Shown here: positions 16,731 to 27,643 of the stretch, one piece after another
Layout: each line of letters opens with the position of its first letter
How positions within the stretch are numbered: the stretch's first letter is position 1
NCBI RefSeq assembly: GCF_020539485.1
Contig: NZ_JACDXU010000002.1
Location: forward strand, 124,001-188,000
Direction: 5' to 3'
Origin: Fulverythrobacter ferritrahens
Lineage (GTDB): Bacteria; Pseudomonadota; Alphaproteobacteria; Sphingomonadales; Sphingomonadaceae
Length of the DNA: 64,000 nucleotides
The notes under the pieces: model-generated
Database searches by the model: none
Told to the model about the DNA's origin: nothing
The model's input: only the letters and a program-made list of their open reading frames with translations
Program-made: the position numbers and the translations under genes

Positions 16731-19103
16731 ATGCCCAGTTTCGCCCAGAGCCTCGAAAAGACGCTGCACAACGCGCTCCAGAATGCGAGCGACCGCGCGC
16801 ATGAATATGCGACGCTGGAGCATTTGCTGCTGGCGCTGGTGGAAGATCCGGACGCCGCCGAAGTGATGACCGCCTGCGGCGTGGACCTGGGCGAGCTGAC
16901 CGAAGTGGTGAAGCAATATCTCGATCAGGAATATCAGTCCCTGAAGACTCAGGACGAGGCTGATCCCCAGCCCACCGCTGGTTTCCAGCGGGTCATCCAG
17001 CGCGCGATCCTGCATGTCCAGTCCTCCGGCAAGGATACGGTTACCGGCGCCAATGTGCTGGTGGCCCTGTTTTCGGAGCGCGACAGCTATGCTGTTTATT
17101 TCCTGCAGCAACAGGATATGAGCCGACTCGATGCGGTGAGCTATATCAGCCACGGTATCGGCAAGGGCGGCCGCCAGATGGAAAGCCGCACGCCCAGCGG
17201 CGCGGAAGAACCGCAGCAGCAGGCCGAGGAAAAGAGCGACAAGTCCAAGAAGGATTCCGCGCTCGACCAGTTCACCGTGAACCTCAACCAGAAGGCGCTG
17301 GACGGCAAGGTCGATCCACTGATCGGCCGCGGCCCCGAAGTGGACCGCACGATCCAGATCCTGTGCCGCCGTTCCAAGAACAACCCGCTCTATGTGGGAG
17401 ATCCCGGCGTGGGCAAGACGGCGATTGCCGAAGGTCTTGCGCGCAAGATCGTGGAAGGCGACGTGCCCGAAGTGCTGGAAAAGGCCGTAATCTACTCGCT
17501 CGACATGGGCGCCCTACTGGCCGGCACCCGTTATCGCGGCGATTTCGAGGAACGGCTGAAGCAGGTTGTCTCCGAGCTCGAGAAAATGCCCGATGCGGTG
17601 CTGTTCATTGACGAGATCCACACGGTGATCGGCGCCGGTGCAACCAGCGGCGGAGCGATGGATGCTTCCAATCTGCTCAAGCCCGCGCTTTCGGGCGGCA
17701 CGATCCGCTGCATCGGTTCGACCACCTACAAGGAGTTCCGCAATCACTTCGAGAAGGACCGCGCCCTGCTGCGCCGGTTCCAGAAGATCGACGTGAACGA
17801 ACCGACCGTAGAGGATACGATCAAGATCCTGCGCGGCCTGCGCACTGCCTTTGAGGAACATCACAAGGTCAAATACACGCCCGATGCGATCAAGACGGCA
17901 GTGGAGCTTTCCGCGCGCTACATCAATGACCGCAAGCTGCCCGACAAGGCAATCGACGTGATCGACGAAGTGGGCGCGATGCAGATGCTGGTGCCGCCTT
18001 CCAAGCGGAAGAAGAAGATCACCTCGCGCGAGATCGAGGCAGTGATCGCCACCATGGCGCGCATCCCGCCCAAGACGGTCAGCACGGACGACAAGAAGGC
18101 GCTGGAAACGCTTGAGAAGGATCTCAAGCGCGTGGTCTTCGGGCAGGACAAGGCCATCGAGGTGCTGTCCACCGCCATGAAGCTCAGCCGTGCAGGCCTG
18201 CGCGATGCCGACAAGCCGATCGGCAGTTTCCTGTTCTCCGGCCCCACCGGCGTCGGCAAGACGGAAGTGGCCAAACAGCTGGCCAGCATCATGGGCATTC
18301 CGATGCAGCGTTTCGACATGTCCGAATATATGGAACGCCATTCGGTCAGCCGGCTGATCGGCGCCCCTCCGGGCTATGTCGGTTACGATCAGGGCGGGCT
18401 TCTGACCGACGCGGTGGATCAGCAGCCGCACAGCGTGCTGCTGCTCGACGAAATCGAAAAGGCCCACCCGGACCTGTTCAACATCCTGCTGCAGGTGATG
18501 GATAATGGCCGCCTGACCGATCATCACGGCAAGACGGTGGACTTCCGCAATGTCGTGCTGATCATGACGACCAATGCCGGCGCTTCCGACATGGCGCGTC
18601 AGGGCATCGGCTTTGGTGACGTATCCAAGGAGGATGCGGGTGACGAGGCTGTGAAGAAGATGTTCAGCCCCGAATTCCGCAATCGCCTGGATGCGATCGT
18701 GCCCTTTGCCTATCTTGGCCAGGAAACGGTCAGCCGGGTGGTGGACAAGTTCATCCTCCAGCTGGAGCTGCAGCTGGCCGAGCAGAACGTCCACATCCAG
18801 TTCGATTCGGATGCACGCCAGTGGCTGGGCAAGCGGGGCTATGACAAGCTCTATGGCGCCCGTCCGATGGCTCGCCTCATTCAGGACAAGGTGAAGCAGC
18901 CGCTGGCTGAAGAGCTTCTGTTCGGCAAGCTCGCCCATGGCGGCGAGGTGCATGTGAGCGTGAAGGAGGACCGGCTCAATTTCGAACTGACGCCCGCGCC
19001 GCCCAAGGAAGAAAAGCGCAAGCGCCCCTCTGCCAAGAAGGCGGCGCCCAAGAAGAAACCTGCACCGCAGGCCGAAGCTGACGAAAGCACTGGCGAGGAC
19101 TGA
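16731..19103 (+). CDS. clpA: ATP-dependent Clp protease ATP-binding subunit ClpA
   Basis: Hexameric AAA+ unfoldase that feeds substrates to ClpP. The 790 residues contain the N-terminal Clp_N repeats (about 1-145), AAA module 1 with Walker A GDPGVGKTA near 223, and AAA module 2 with Walker A GPTGVGKTE near 504. The ClpP-docking loop IGFG lies near 625, followed by the C-terminal D2-small domain. The last 35 residues (KRKRPSAKKAAPKKKP...) form a Lys/Pro/Ala-rich tail beyond the normal ClpA end. No clpS is visible directly upstream, where many proteobacteria have it. A terminator follows at 19131. Confidence 0.96.
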   Translation: MPSFAQSLEKTLHNALQNASDRAHEYATLEHLLLALVEDPDAAEVMTACGVDLGELTEVVKQYLDQEYQSLKTQDEADPQPTAGFQRVIQRAILHVQSSGKDTVTGANVLVALFSERDSYAVYFLQQQDMSRLDAVSYISHGIGKGGRQMESRTPSGAEEPQQQAEEKSDKSKKDSALDQFTVNLNQKALDGKVDPLIGRGPEVDRTIQILCRRSKNNPLYVGDPGVGKTAIAEGLARKIVEGDVPEVLEKAVIYSLDMGALLAGTRYRGDFEERLKQVVSELEKMPDAVLFIDEIHTVIGAGATSGGAMDASNLLKPALSGGTIRCIGSTTYKEFRNHFEKDRALLRRFQKIDVNEPTVEDTIKILRGLRTAFEEHHKVKYTPDAIKTAVELSARYINDRKLPDKAIDVIDEVGAMQMLVPPSKRKKKITSREIEAVIATMARIPPKTVSTDDKKALETLEKDLKRVVFGQDKAIEVLSTAMKLSRAGLRDADKPIGSFLFSGPTGVGKTEVAKQLASIMGIPMQRFDMSEYMERHSVSRLIGAPPGYVGYDQGGLLTDAVDQQPHSVLLLDEIEKAHPDLFNILLQVMDNGRLTDHHGKTVDFRNVVLIMTTNAGASDMARQGIGFGDVSKEDAGDEAVKKMFSPEFRNRLDAIVPFAYLGQETVSRVVDKFILQLELQLAEQNVHIQFDSDARQWLGKRGYDKLYGARPMARLIQDKVKQPLAEELLFGKLAHGGEVHVSVKEDRLNFELTPAPPKEEKRKRPSAKKAAPKKKPAPQAEADESTGED

Positions 19104-19130
19104 TCCTTTCTTGCTTGCGTGTTGAAATTT

Positions 19131-19164
19131 GAGGCGAGTCAAAGCGCTCGCCTCATTTTCTTTT
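19131..19164 (+). terminator. Rho-independent terminator after clpA
   Basis: Perfect 8-base-pair stem GAGGCGAG/CTCGCCTC (19131-19138 and 19147-19154) with an 8-base loop, followed by ATTTTCTTTT. It lies 28 bases after the clpA stop codon. Confidence 0.85.
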
Positions 19165-19204
19165 CATGGTCAGACTGGATCAGACTGACCGAGAAGGAAA
19201 ACCC

Positions 19205-19624
19205 ATGGCCACCGCACCCGAGGAACCCCGCGTTACAGCCTATGAGCGGCTGGGCGGGATGGATGCGATCCGCCGGATCGTGGAACGCTTCTACGATCTG
19301 ATGGAAGGCGATGCGGCCTATGCCGAATTGCGCGCGATGCACGCCGGAGACCTCGCCCCGATGCGCCGGTCCCTGACAGGTTTTCTTACTGGATGGAGTG
19401 GCGGGCCGCGAGACTGGTTCGAGGCAAATCCGGGCAAATGCATGGTCAGCATGCATTCTGCCTTCCCCATCGCCGCCGATACTGCAGCGCAATGGGCCGA
19501 GGCCATGCAACGCGCAATCGCCGATGCGGAATTGCAGGATACGGAAGTGGCAGAACTGCTGGCTGAAAGGCTGGACATGATCGCCCGTGCCATGGGGCGC
19601 ATGGGGGAAAAGGCCGAGGCCTGA
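19205..19624 (+). CDS. Group II truncated haemoglobin
   Basis: A 139-residue 2-on-2 globin (trHbO/TrHb2 class). Visible are the YERLGGMDAIRRIVERFYDLM helix B region, the conserved FLTGWSGGPRDWFE segment, the proximal histidine in MVSMHSAFPI, and the group II invariant Trp of helix G in AAQWAEAM. These proteins bind oxygen and react with nitric oxide or peroxide; some oxidise sulfide. The ATG at 19205 has an AAGGA site 6 bases upstream. It is convergent with the DUF167 gene. Confidence 0.88.
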   Translation: MATAPEEPRVTAYERLGGMDAIRRIVERFYDLMEGDAAYAELRAMHAGDLAPMRRSLTGFLTGWSGGPRDWFEANPGKCMVSMHSAFPIAADTAAQWAEAMQRAIADAELQDTEVAELLAERLDMIARAMGRMGEKAEA

Positions 19625-19633
19625 CGGGATGAA

Positions 19634-19912
19634 CTAGCTCAGTTGCACCAGTTTTTCGCGAGAAGTTGCGCCGCGCAACAAACTGACGCGGCTGCGGGCG
19701 ATGCCCAGCGCACCTGCAATCAGTGCGAGGACCGCATCGGTCGCCTCCCCATCCTTGGGCTTGGCGCGCGTTTTCACCACCAGCTTCCCATCGGCGATTT
19801 CCAGCATTTCCACCCGCGCGCCCGGCGTAACCTTCACCGCGAGCCGGCCATGGGCATCGGCCAAAGCGAGAATCGCCTCGGCGGGCGGGGCTTCGGTCTT
19901 AGGCCGCGCCAT
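19634..19912 (-). CDS. DUF167 (YggU family) protein
   Basis: The 92-residue protein holds the DUF167 core RLAVKVTPGARVEMLEIADGKLVVKTRAKPKDGEATDAVLALIAGALGIARSRVSLLRGATSREKLVQL. The alpha/beta fold is known from structural genomics, but its function is not established. The ATG lies inside the end of the gamma carbonic anhydrase gene (overlap 14 bases), so the two are translated together. Confidence 0.88.
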   Translation of the reverse strand: MARPKTEAPPAEAILALADAHGRLAVKVTPGARVEMLEIADGKLVVKTRAKPKDGEATDAVLALIAGALGIARSRVSLLRGATSREKLVQLS

Positions 19913-20458
19913 CTTTCAGCGCAGCTGCATGATGGCGGGCATTTTCGACATAATGGGCAACGCCCGCGCGCATTTCGGCAATCGCCACATCGGGCAGATC
20001 GCGAGCATGGGCAGCCGGGCGGCCAGTCCAGAGCTGGCCTGATGGCATGGACTTGCCCGGTGTGAGCATGGCGCCCGCAGCCAGCATCGCGTCAGATCCG
20101 ACGCGGCAACCATCCATCACGATTGCGCCAAGGCCAACAAAGGCACGGTCTTCCAGAATGCAGCCATGGACCATCGCGAGATGGCCGATCAGCACGTCCT
20201 CACCGATCAGGGTGGGAAAGCCCTCCGGCCGACGAGGGCTGGGGCTTTCGCAATGGATCACCGTGCCATCCTGCACATTGCTGCGCGCACCGATGACGAT
20301 GCGGTTCACATCCGCACGGATAACGCAATTATACCAGATGCTCACATCCGGCCCGATCTCGACATCGCCGATGATCCTGCACCCGGGCGCAATGAAGGCA
20401 GTATCGTGAATCCGCGGGCTCTTGCCGTGAAGCGAGAGAATAGTGACGTCATGGCCGA

Positions 20459-20462
<4 letters not shown>
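19899..20462 (-). CDS. Gamma carbonic anhydrase family protein
   Basis: Left-handed beta-helix (hexapeptide repeat) protein of 187 residues. The three metal-binding histidines of the gamma-CA family are visible in VIHCES and in GHLAMVHGC. The order of motifs (SIWYNCVIRADVNRIVIGARSNVQDGTVIH) matches the YrdA/PaaY/gamma-CA-like group, whose members range from carbonic anhydrases to unidentified acyltransferases. Activity is therefore uncertain. The start ATG at 20462 overlaps the GNAT stop codon (ATGA). The last 14 bases overlap the DUF167 gene. Confidence 0.88.
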
Positions 20463-22046
<1,584 letters not shown>

Positions 22047-22057
22047 TTATCTGGGCG

Positions 22058-23710
22058 TCAGCGCAGCATGCGCGGACGATCCACTCTTTCGATTTCACGC
22101 CGGGGTGCGTCGACATCGCTCTCAGGCGGCGCCAGGCTGGCAAGCGCCGCGCCGGGCTGCACCTGCAGCAACCTGCCGAGCTGCGCCTTGAAATTCGCCA
22201 GATCCTTGCCGGAAAGCGTCGCGCGGGTAACAAATTGCACGCTGGCCGGGTTCACCACCTTGCCGCCGCGATACATCTCATAATGAAGATGCGGACCCGT
22301 AGAGAGGCCGGTGGAACCGACATAGCCGATCACTTGCCCCCGGCGCACGCGCTGGCCCGCGTTTACCGCAATGCGGCTCATATGGGCATAGCCCGTGCCC
22401 AGTCCGCCACCGTGATTGAGCTTCACGAAATTGCCATGCCCGCCATGACGCCCGGCAAAAGCCACCGTGCCATCGCTCACCGCATAGATCGGCGTGCCGT
22501 AACTGGCCTTGAAATCCATACCTGCATGCATGCGAGTATAACCCAGGATCGGATGGCGGCGCATTCCGAAGCTGGAAGTCACTCTGCCGGGGACCGGAGC
22601 AAGCAAGCCGCTGCGCTGCTCGCCCACACCGGACGCTTCGAAGAACTGGCCATCCTTGCCCCAGCGCATCAGCTGGGTCTTGGGTTTTCCGTTACGGATC
22701 ACACCTGCATACAGCAGCTGGCCGGTTTCCACCTCGCCAGTGGCCGCGCGCTTGTAGGAAACGACCATGTCGAATTCGTCATTCGGCCCCAATGCGCTGT
22801 CGAGATCATACTGACTGGCCAGCGTGCGCAGATAATCCTGCACGGCCCGGGCAGGCGCGCCCGCCCCGCGTGCGGAACGATAGACGCTGGCCCCCACCTT
22901 GCCCCGGATGCGCAGCGGCGTGGAATCCACCCGAATCGGGCGCGGATCGAGCGCCAGCGCGCCGCCGCGCCGCTCCAGCGCCAATTCGAGATCGAAGCGC
23001 GCACGGAAAGAAAGCGAATCCAGCGGGCGGGGCTGAGTTGGCGAAACCCGCCGGCCCAGAACCATATCCACCTTGGTTCCCGCGGCGATGTCAGAGAGCG
23101 GCATGGCTCCGGAAATAAGCGAAACAACTCTGTTCGCCTCTGACGAACCGACGCCGGCGCGCTGGAGCATACGCGCGAAACTGTCCCCCTGGCCCAAAGT
23201 GGCGACGAGTTCGATCTGGGGTCGCTCCGGGGCAGATTGGAGGGGAATGACTGCAGAAGTAGCTGCCATATGGCGGCCGCTATCGCCGCCCAGAGCCAGC
23301 GGCATGATCATTTGGCTGCGAAATTCGTCGCGCTGGGCATCATTGACGCTCATCGGTGCGGCGGCTTCGACCGGAGCAAAATCAGGCCAGAAGAGGGCAG
23401 CGACTGCAGCAAGCCCGAACATGGTGCCTGCCCCCCGGAACCACCGGACGCTGCCGATATCCTCGGCCAGATCGGGTGCGAAATCGATGCCCGAAAGATG
23501 CAGGGAAATACGTTCGCGCCATTGGCCATAACGTTCGGCAAAGGAATTGAAGCGCGCAATGACCAGCTTGCCAGGATCTTCGAGGATCAGCGAATGGGTG
23601 AGCTGGGCAGCGGCCCTCGCCGGCCCATTCACACTGCCGGTTTCAATACCGGCCTCCGCCTGGTCACGAGGTTTGAACAAACCCGTCTCCCCTATGGCCC
23701 CGTCGGCCAT
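22058..23710 (-). CDS. M23 family metallopeptidase, large membrane-anchored form
   Basis: Predicted peptidoglycan endopeptidase of 550 residues. An N-terminal cytoplasmic stretch (about 1-92) is followed by one membrane segment (about 95-118, MFGLAAVAALFWPDF) and an intermediate domain with an OapA/LysM-like substrate-binding region (QGDSFARMLQRAGVGSSEANRVVSLI). The C-terminal LytM domain is intact: H395 and D399 in HAGMDF, the GYAHMS segment, and HLHYE at 474-478. The layout matches MepM/YebA-type enzymes. The tail after residue 500 is charged. It lies 47 bases upstream of hemB in the same direction and is divergent from the helicase gene. Confidence 0.88.
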   Translation of the reverse strand: MADGAIGETGLFKPRDQAEAGIETGSVNGPARAAAQLTHSLILEDPGKLVIARFNSFAERYGQWRERISLHLSGIDFAPDLAEDIGSVRWFRGAGTMFGLAAVAALFWPDFAPVEAAAPMSVNDAQRDEFRSQMIMPLALGGDSGRHMAATSAVIPLQSAPERPQIELVATLGQGDSFARMLQRAGVGSSEANRVVSLISGAMPLSDIAAGTKVDMVLGRRVSPTQPRPLDSLSFRARFDLELALERRGGALALDPRPIRVDSTPLRIRGKVGASVYRSARGAGAPARAVQDYLRTLASQYDLDSALGPNDEFDMVVSYKRAATGEVETGQLLYAGVIRNGKPKTQLMRWGKDGQFFEASGVGEQRSGLLAPVPGRVTSSFGMRRHPILGYTRMHAGMDFKASYGTPIYAVSDGTVAFAGRHGGHGNFVKLNHGGGLGTGYAHMSRIAVNAGQRVRRGQVIGYVGSTGLSTGPHLHYEMYRGGKVVNPASVQFVTRATLSGKDLANFKAQLGRLLQVQPGAALASLAPPESDVDAPRREIERVDRPRMLR

Positions 23711-23850
23711 CCCTTCAATGGGACGGCGCGACCCGATCCCGGCCTCCTGTCTGGCGCAATTCCTTGGCCATTCAAAGTTAACAAGCCGTCAATATCGACA
23801 GACTGAGTCACGCGAACGGCTGATCGTGCCCTGGCCACGGGTCGTAAAGG

Positions 23851-26592
23851 ATGGTTGCCTGCCGTCGCCCAGCCTGCCACAGTCGGTTCATTGTGACCCG
23901 CCGTTCCGCCGATAGCCGCATCAAGGCCGTGCTCGGCCCGACCAACACCGGCAAGACCCATCTCGCGATCGAGAGGCTATGCGCCCATTCGAGCGGCGCG
24001 ATCGGCTTCCCGCTGCGCCTGCTGGCGCGCGAAGTCTATGACAAGGTCCGTGCGATCAAGGGTGACCGTTCAGTAGCGCTGATCACCGGCGAGGAACGGA
24101 TTGAACCGCCAGACGCGCGCTGGTTCCTCTGCACTGCCGAAGCCATGCCTGCGGGTCGGCCCGATCGCTCCGCAAAAGGCCTGCTTGCCAAGAGCGATCT
24201 CGCCTTCGTCGCACTGGACGAGGCGCAGCTTTCCGCCGATCCAGAACGCGGGCACATCTTTACGGACCGCCTGCTCAACGCTCGCGGGCGGGAAGAAACG
24301 ATGCTGCTGGGCTCCGCGACCCTCGCCCCGATGGTGAAGGCCCTGATTCCCGAAGCGGAAATCATCGAGCGACCGCGTTTTTCGGTTTTACGGCATTCGG
24401 GCAGCGCCAAGCTGTCACGCCTGCCGCCGCGCAGCGCCATTGTCGCCTTCTCGGCAGAGCAGGTCTATGCCGTGGCGGAAATGCTCCGCCGCTTCCGTGG
24501 CGGGGCGGCAGTGGTGATGGGTGCGCTCAGCCCGGAAACGCGCAATCGGCAGGTAGAACTCTTCCAGTCGGGCGAAGTGGATTACATCGTTGCGACCGAT
24601 GCCATCGGCATGGGCCTTAATCTGGATGTCACGCATGTCGCCTTTGCAGGGCTCTCCAAGTTCGACGGTTCGCGGCAAAGGCGCCTCACGCCCGCAGAAA
24701 TGGCGCAGATTGCCGGGCGCGCGGGGCGTCACCATCAGGACGGCACTTTCGGCACGCTCTCCGGCGGGGGCCGGAACGGGCGCGGCGCGCCTCTGGAATT
24801 CACCGACGAAGAAGTCCACGCAATCGAGGAACATCGCTTCGCGCCGCTGACCAAACTGTTCTGGCGCGAATCCGATCCGCGTTTCGACACTGTCGACACC
24901 CTGATCGCCGATCTGGAAGCCAAACCGGACCATCCCCAGCTGGCCCCGGCCCCGGAAGCGATCGACCTCAAGGTACTCAAGCGACTTGCCGAAGAACATG
25001 GCATTGCCGAAACCCTCACCAATCCCGCAGTGGTCCGCCGTTTCTGGGATGCTTGCTCCCTCCCCGATTTTCGCCAGCAGGGCGCGGAAACGCACGCACG
25101 TTTCGTTCAACGCTTGTGGCAGGAACTGAAGGACGGCTATCTGGGCGCGGACTATGCGGCTGCAAAGATTTCCGAACTGGATAATCTTGCGGGCGACATC
25201 GACACGCTGCAAGGCCGCATCGCGGCAATCCGCAGTTGGGCCTATATCGCGCAGCGGCCGGATTGGGTGCTCGCAAAAGAAGAAATGTCCGCCCGTGCGC
25301 GCGCAGTGGAAAGCCGACTTTCCGACGCGTTGCACCAGCGGCTGACCGAACGTTTTGTCAATCGCCGCACTGCTGTATTGATGAAGACCATGGGTAAGGA
25401 TGCAGGCCTCTTGAAGGTAGAACTGAACGAAGACGGCGCCGTGCTGGTCGAAGGTGAAGCAATCGGCCATCTGGATGGCTTCCGCTTTGTGGTGGACGCA
25501 CAGGCTGGCCATGCTGATCGCAAGCTGCTTCTTGCCGCAGCGGAAAAGCATTTGCCGCAGCTTCTAGCGCAAAGAGCGCAGACCATGGTGGCCAGCGAGC
25601 TGGGCGAATTGTCGCTGGAAGGCGGCAAGGTGCTACGCGCCGGGCAGGCTGTGGCCGTCCTTCAGCCTGGCAGGGACATTTCCCGCCCGCGTCTGGAACT
25701 CGCCAAGGAACTGACCGCGCTTGGCCCCGCCCAGGCGGACCGTCTGGCGGAAGCGCTCAATCACTGGCTGGAAGGGCAACTTGCCCCCCTCGCTCCGTTA
25801 CGGACACTGGAAGAAGCGACTCGCGATCCCGAGGCGGGGAGCGAATTGCGCGCCCTTCTGCTGCATGTGGTGGCGGGGGCCGGCATGATTGCCCGCGAAA
25901 AGGCCGGGCTGGCGCATTTGCCCAAGGAACGGCGCCATCTCCTGCGCAAGCTGGGCGTCACGATTGGCGCACTGGATGTCTTCGCGCCTGCCCTGCTCAA
26001 ACCTGCACCGCGCCGGCTGCTGCACGCTATCGGCGTGGATAGCCGGCCCGTGCAGGAAAATATGGCAGCCGTGATCGCCGGGACACGCCATCTTCCTTCC
26101 GGCTATCGTCACGCGGGCCAGCAGGCGATCCGGCTCGACATGGCTGAAAAGCTGTTTCGCGCTGCCCATGAGGCGCGCGGCGCGGCATCGGGCAAGCGGT
26201 TCTTCATCGATCCTGCCCTGCCGACCTCCATGGGCCTGACGGAAGACAGCTATGCCCGACTGATGCGTGATGCGGGTTTTCGCCCGGTCCGCCACCGGGA
26301 GCTGCCCGAAGGCGCCTTTGGCCCGCCTGCCCCGCTGATGTGGGATTGGCGCGCACCCCGGACGGACCATCGGGGCGAACTGCGCGAGGATGAACGGCGC
26401 ACCGGTCGCAACGAAGGTCGCGGCCGCGGGCAACATCGCGGTGATCGGCCGGGCGCCAAGGACAGTGGTCACCGCAAGGAAGGCAGGGGCGGCTCATCCG
26501 GCAGCGGAGGGAAACGTCCTGACCCAAGGCCTGCCCCGTCTCGCCCCGCAGAAGGCAATGCCTTTGCCGTGCTGGCCGATCTGCTTCGGTAA
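23851..26592 (+). CDS. SUV3-like DEXH-box RNA helicase
   Basis: Superfamily 2 helicase of up to 913 residues, related to the mitochondrial RNA helicase Suv3 and widespread in alphaproteobacteria. Walker A is AVLGPTNTGKTHLAIERL and the DEXH box reads FVALDEAQLSADPERGH. Motif III is LLGSATL, and motif VI is the segment AEMAQIAGRAGRHHQDG. The long C-terminal half lacks recognisable domains and ends in an Arg/Gly/Asp-rich low-complexity tail (about 835-895), a probable RNA-binding region. The start is uncertain: ATG 23851 (used) has AAAGG directly adjacent, and GTG 23893 is the alternative just before the conserved part. It is followed by an S4-domain RNA-binding gene 14 bases on. Confidence 0.88.
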   Translation: MVACRRPACHSRFIVTRRSADSRIKAVLGPTNTGKTHLAIERLCAHSSGAIGFPLRLLAREVYDKVRAIKGDRSVALITGEERIEPPDARWFLCTAEAMPAGRPDRSAKGLLAKSDLAFVALDEAQLSADPERGHIFTDRLLNARGREETMLLGSATLAPMVKALIPEAEIIERPRFSVLRHSGSAKLSRLPPRSAIVAFSAEQVYAVAEMLRRFRGGAAVVMGALSPETRNRQVELFQSGEVDYIVATDAIGMGLNLDVTHVAFAGLSKFDGSRQRRLTPAEMAQIAGRAGRHHQDGTFGTLSGGGRNGRGAPLEFTDEEVHAIEEHRFAPLTKLFWRESDPRFDTVDTLIADLEAKPDHPQLAPAPEAIDLKVLKRLAEEHGIAETLTNPAVVRRFWDACSLPDFRQQGAETHARFVQRLWQELKDGYLGADYAAAKISELDNLAGDIDTLQGRIAAIRSWAYIAQRPDWVLAKEEMSARARAVESRLSDALHQRLTERFVNRRTAVLMKTMGKDAGLLKVELNEDGAVLVEGEAIGHLDGFRFVVDAQAGHADRKLLLAAAEKHLPQLLAQRAQTMVASELGELSLEGGKVLRAGQAVAVLQPGRDISRPRLELAKELTALGPAQADRLAEALNHWLEGQLAPLAPLRTLEEATRDPEAGSELRALLLHVVAGAGMIAREKAGLAHLPKERRHLLRKLGVTIGALDVFAPALLKPAPRRLLHAIGVDSRPVQENMAAVIAGTRHLPSGYRHAGQQAIRLDMAEKLFRAAHEARGAASGKRFFIDPALPTSMGLTEDSYARLMRDAGFRPVRHRELPEGAFGPPAPLMWDWRAPRTDHRGELREDERRTGRNEGRGRGQHRGDRPGAKDSGHRKEGRGGSSGSGGKRPDPRPAPSRPAEGNAFAVLADLLR

Positions 26593-26606
26593 GGCTCGGC
26601 TTCCCG

Positions 26607-26918
26607 GTGCGGATCGACCGGCTGCTCTGGTTCCTGCGCTTCGCGAAAAGCAGGGGCCTGGCGCAGAAATGGGTCGGAGAAGGACATATCCGGCGGAACG
26701 GCGCCCGCGTTGTCAGGCTGGATCAGGCCATATCCAGCGGCGATGTGCTGACTCTGCCCTTAAGAAGCCGTGTGCTGGTGATAGAAATCCTGTCTTTGCC
26801 AGAGCGTCGAGGTCCGCCAGAAGAAGCGCGCACCTGCTATCGGGAACTTGACGCTTCCGGCACAATCGCCATAGCAGGCGGCAAAAGCGAATTGAGCGAA
26901 GGACAACCTGACCCATGA
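26607..26918 (+). CDS. S4-domain RNA-binding protein (Hsp15-like)
   Basis: A 103-residue protein with the S4 RNA-binding fold at its N-terminus: [51 protein letters not shown]. The family includes Hsp15, which rescues stalled 50S subunits carrying nascent chains. Compared with Hsp15 it is short and its C-terminal tail is unlike the basic Hsp15 tail. Translation starts at GTG 26607, placed 14 bases after the helicase stop, and its stop overlaps the fdxA start (ATGA). Confidence 0.87.
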   Translation: MRIDRLLWFLRFAKSRGLAQKWVGEGHIRRNGARVVRLDQAISSGDVLTLPLRSRVLVIEILSLPERRGPPEEARTCYRELDASGTIAIAGGKSELSEGQPDP

Positions 26919-27253
26919 CCTATGTCGTTACCGATGCCTGCATCCGCTGCAAGTACACGGATTGCGTTGAGGTCTGTCCTGTAGATTGCTTCTACGAAGG
27001 CGAGAACATGCTGGTGATCAATCCCAGCGAATGCATCGACTGCGGCGTTTGTGAACCTGAATGCCCGGCTGAAGCGATCCTTCCCGACACGGAAGGCGGC
27101 CTTGAGAAGTGGCTGGAACTTAACGCCAAATTCTCTGCCGAATGGCCGAACATCACGGCCCGCAAGGACCCTCCCGCTGATGCGGATGAGCACAAGGGCG
27201 AGGAAGGGAAGTTCGACAAGTTCTTCTCCCCCGAACCTGGCGAAGGCGATTGA
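26915..27253 (+). CDS. fdxA: 7Fe ferredoxin FdxA
   Basis: A 112-residue soluble electron carrier. The cysteine patterns [17 protein letters not shown] and [12 protein letters not shown] place one [3Fe-4S] and one [4Fe-4S] cluster as in Azotobacter-type FdxA. The C-terminal extension (about 60-112, with [15 protein letters not shown]) is standard for this subfamily. The ATG overlaps the stop of the S4 gene. S4-fdxA-carD order recurs in alphaproteobacteria, here interrupted by one small membrane protein gene. Confidence 0.95.
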   Translation: MTYVVTDACIRCKYTDCVEVCPVDCFYEGENMLVINPSECIDCGVCEPECPAEAILPDTEGGLEKWLELNAKFSAEWPNITARKDPPADADEHKGEEGKFDKFFSPEPGEGD

Positions 27254-27319
27254 CCCATTTCGGGACAAATGGTTGATTGCGGAGATTGTTGAGACAACAA
27301 TTCCGAATTATTCTGCTGT

Positions 27320-27643
27320 TTGCTTCAGTTCGATTCTGGGGGCGGCAGTCTGAGTACTTTTGTCCTAATCCTGAGCTATTGCGCCGTCGCGGCAGTTGCC
27401 GCGTCGGTGGGTGTTGTCGTGGGCGGCATGTTAGCTTCTGCCAAGGTAGAAGACCTCTACACGCGGCTCGATCAGGCCGATCTCGCCAACCGTGCCAACG
27501 CCCAGTTGCTCCGCGAGCTTTCCGAAGCGATGCGCCTGATCGTCAGCGAAATCGCCGCCGGTCGGGCGAGCCTTGCCAGTGAAGACGGATACATCCGCGC
27601 CCAGGCACTTCTGGTGAGGGTCAAGGCCGCGATGGAGGCATAA
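27320..27643 (+). CDS. Small membrane protein of unknown function
   Basis: I do not recognise the family. The product (up to 107 residues) has one strongly hydrophobic segment near the N-terminus (STFVLILSYCAVAAVAASVGVVVGGML). An amphipathic, Ala/Arg/Glu-rich soluble part follows (YTRLDQADLANRANAQLLRELSEAMRLI). The start is unsettled: TTG 27320 lacks a ribosome site, while CTG 27350 has GGGGGCGG just ahead. No ATG fits. Coding bias and its position between fdxA and carD support a real gene. Confidence 0.55.
   Translation: MLQFDSGGGSLSTFVLILSYCAVAAVAASVGVVVGGMLASAKVEDLYTRLDQADLANRANAQLLRELSEAMRLIVSEIAAGRASLASEDGYIRAQALLVRVKAAMEA

Noticed and set aside
17514-19142. 542-codon open frame antisense to clpA
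   Set aside because: It is an exact shadow of a verified gene in a high-GC genome; its translation is His/Arg/Leu-rich with no family pattern and no ribosome site.
27320-27350. TTCGATTC-like T-loop suggesting a tRNA
   Set aside because: No acceptor stem, D-arm or anticodon arm could be paired around it; the region reads as the small membrane protein gene.
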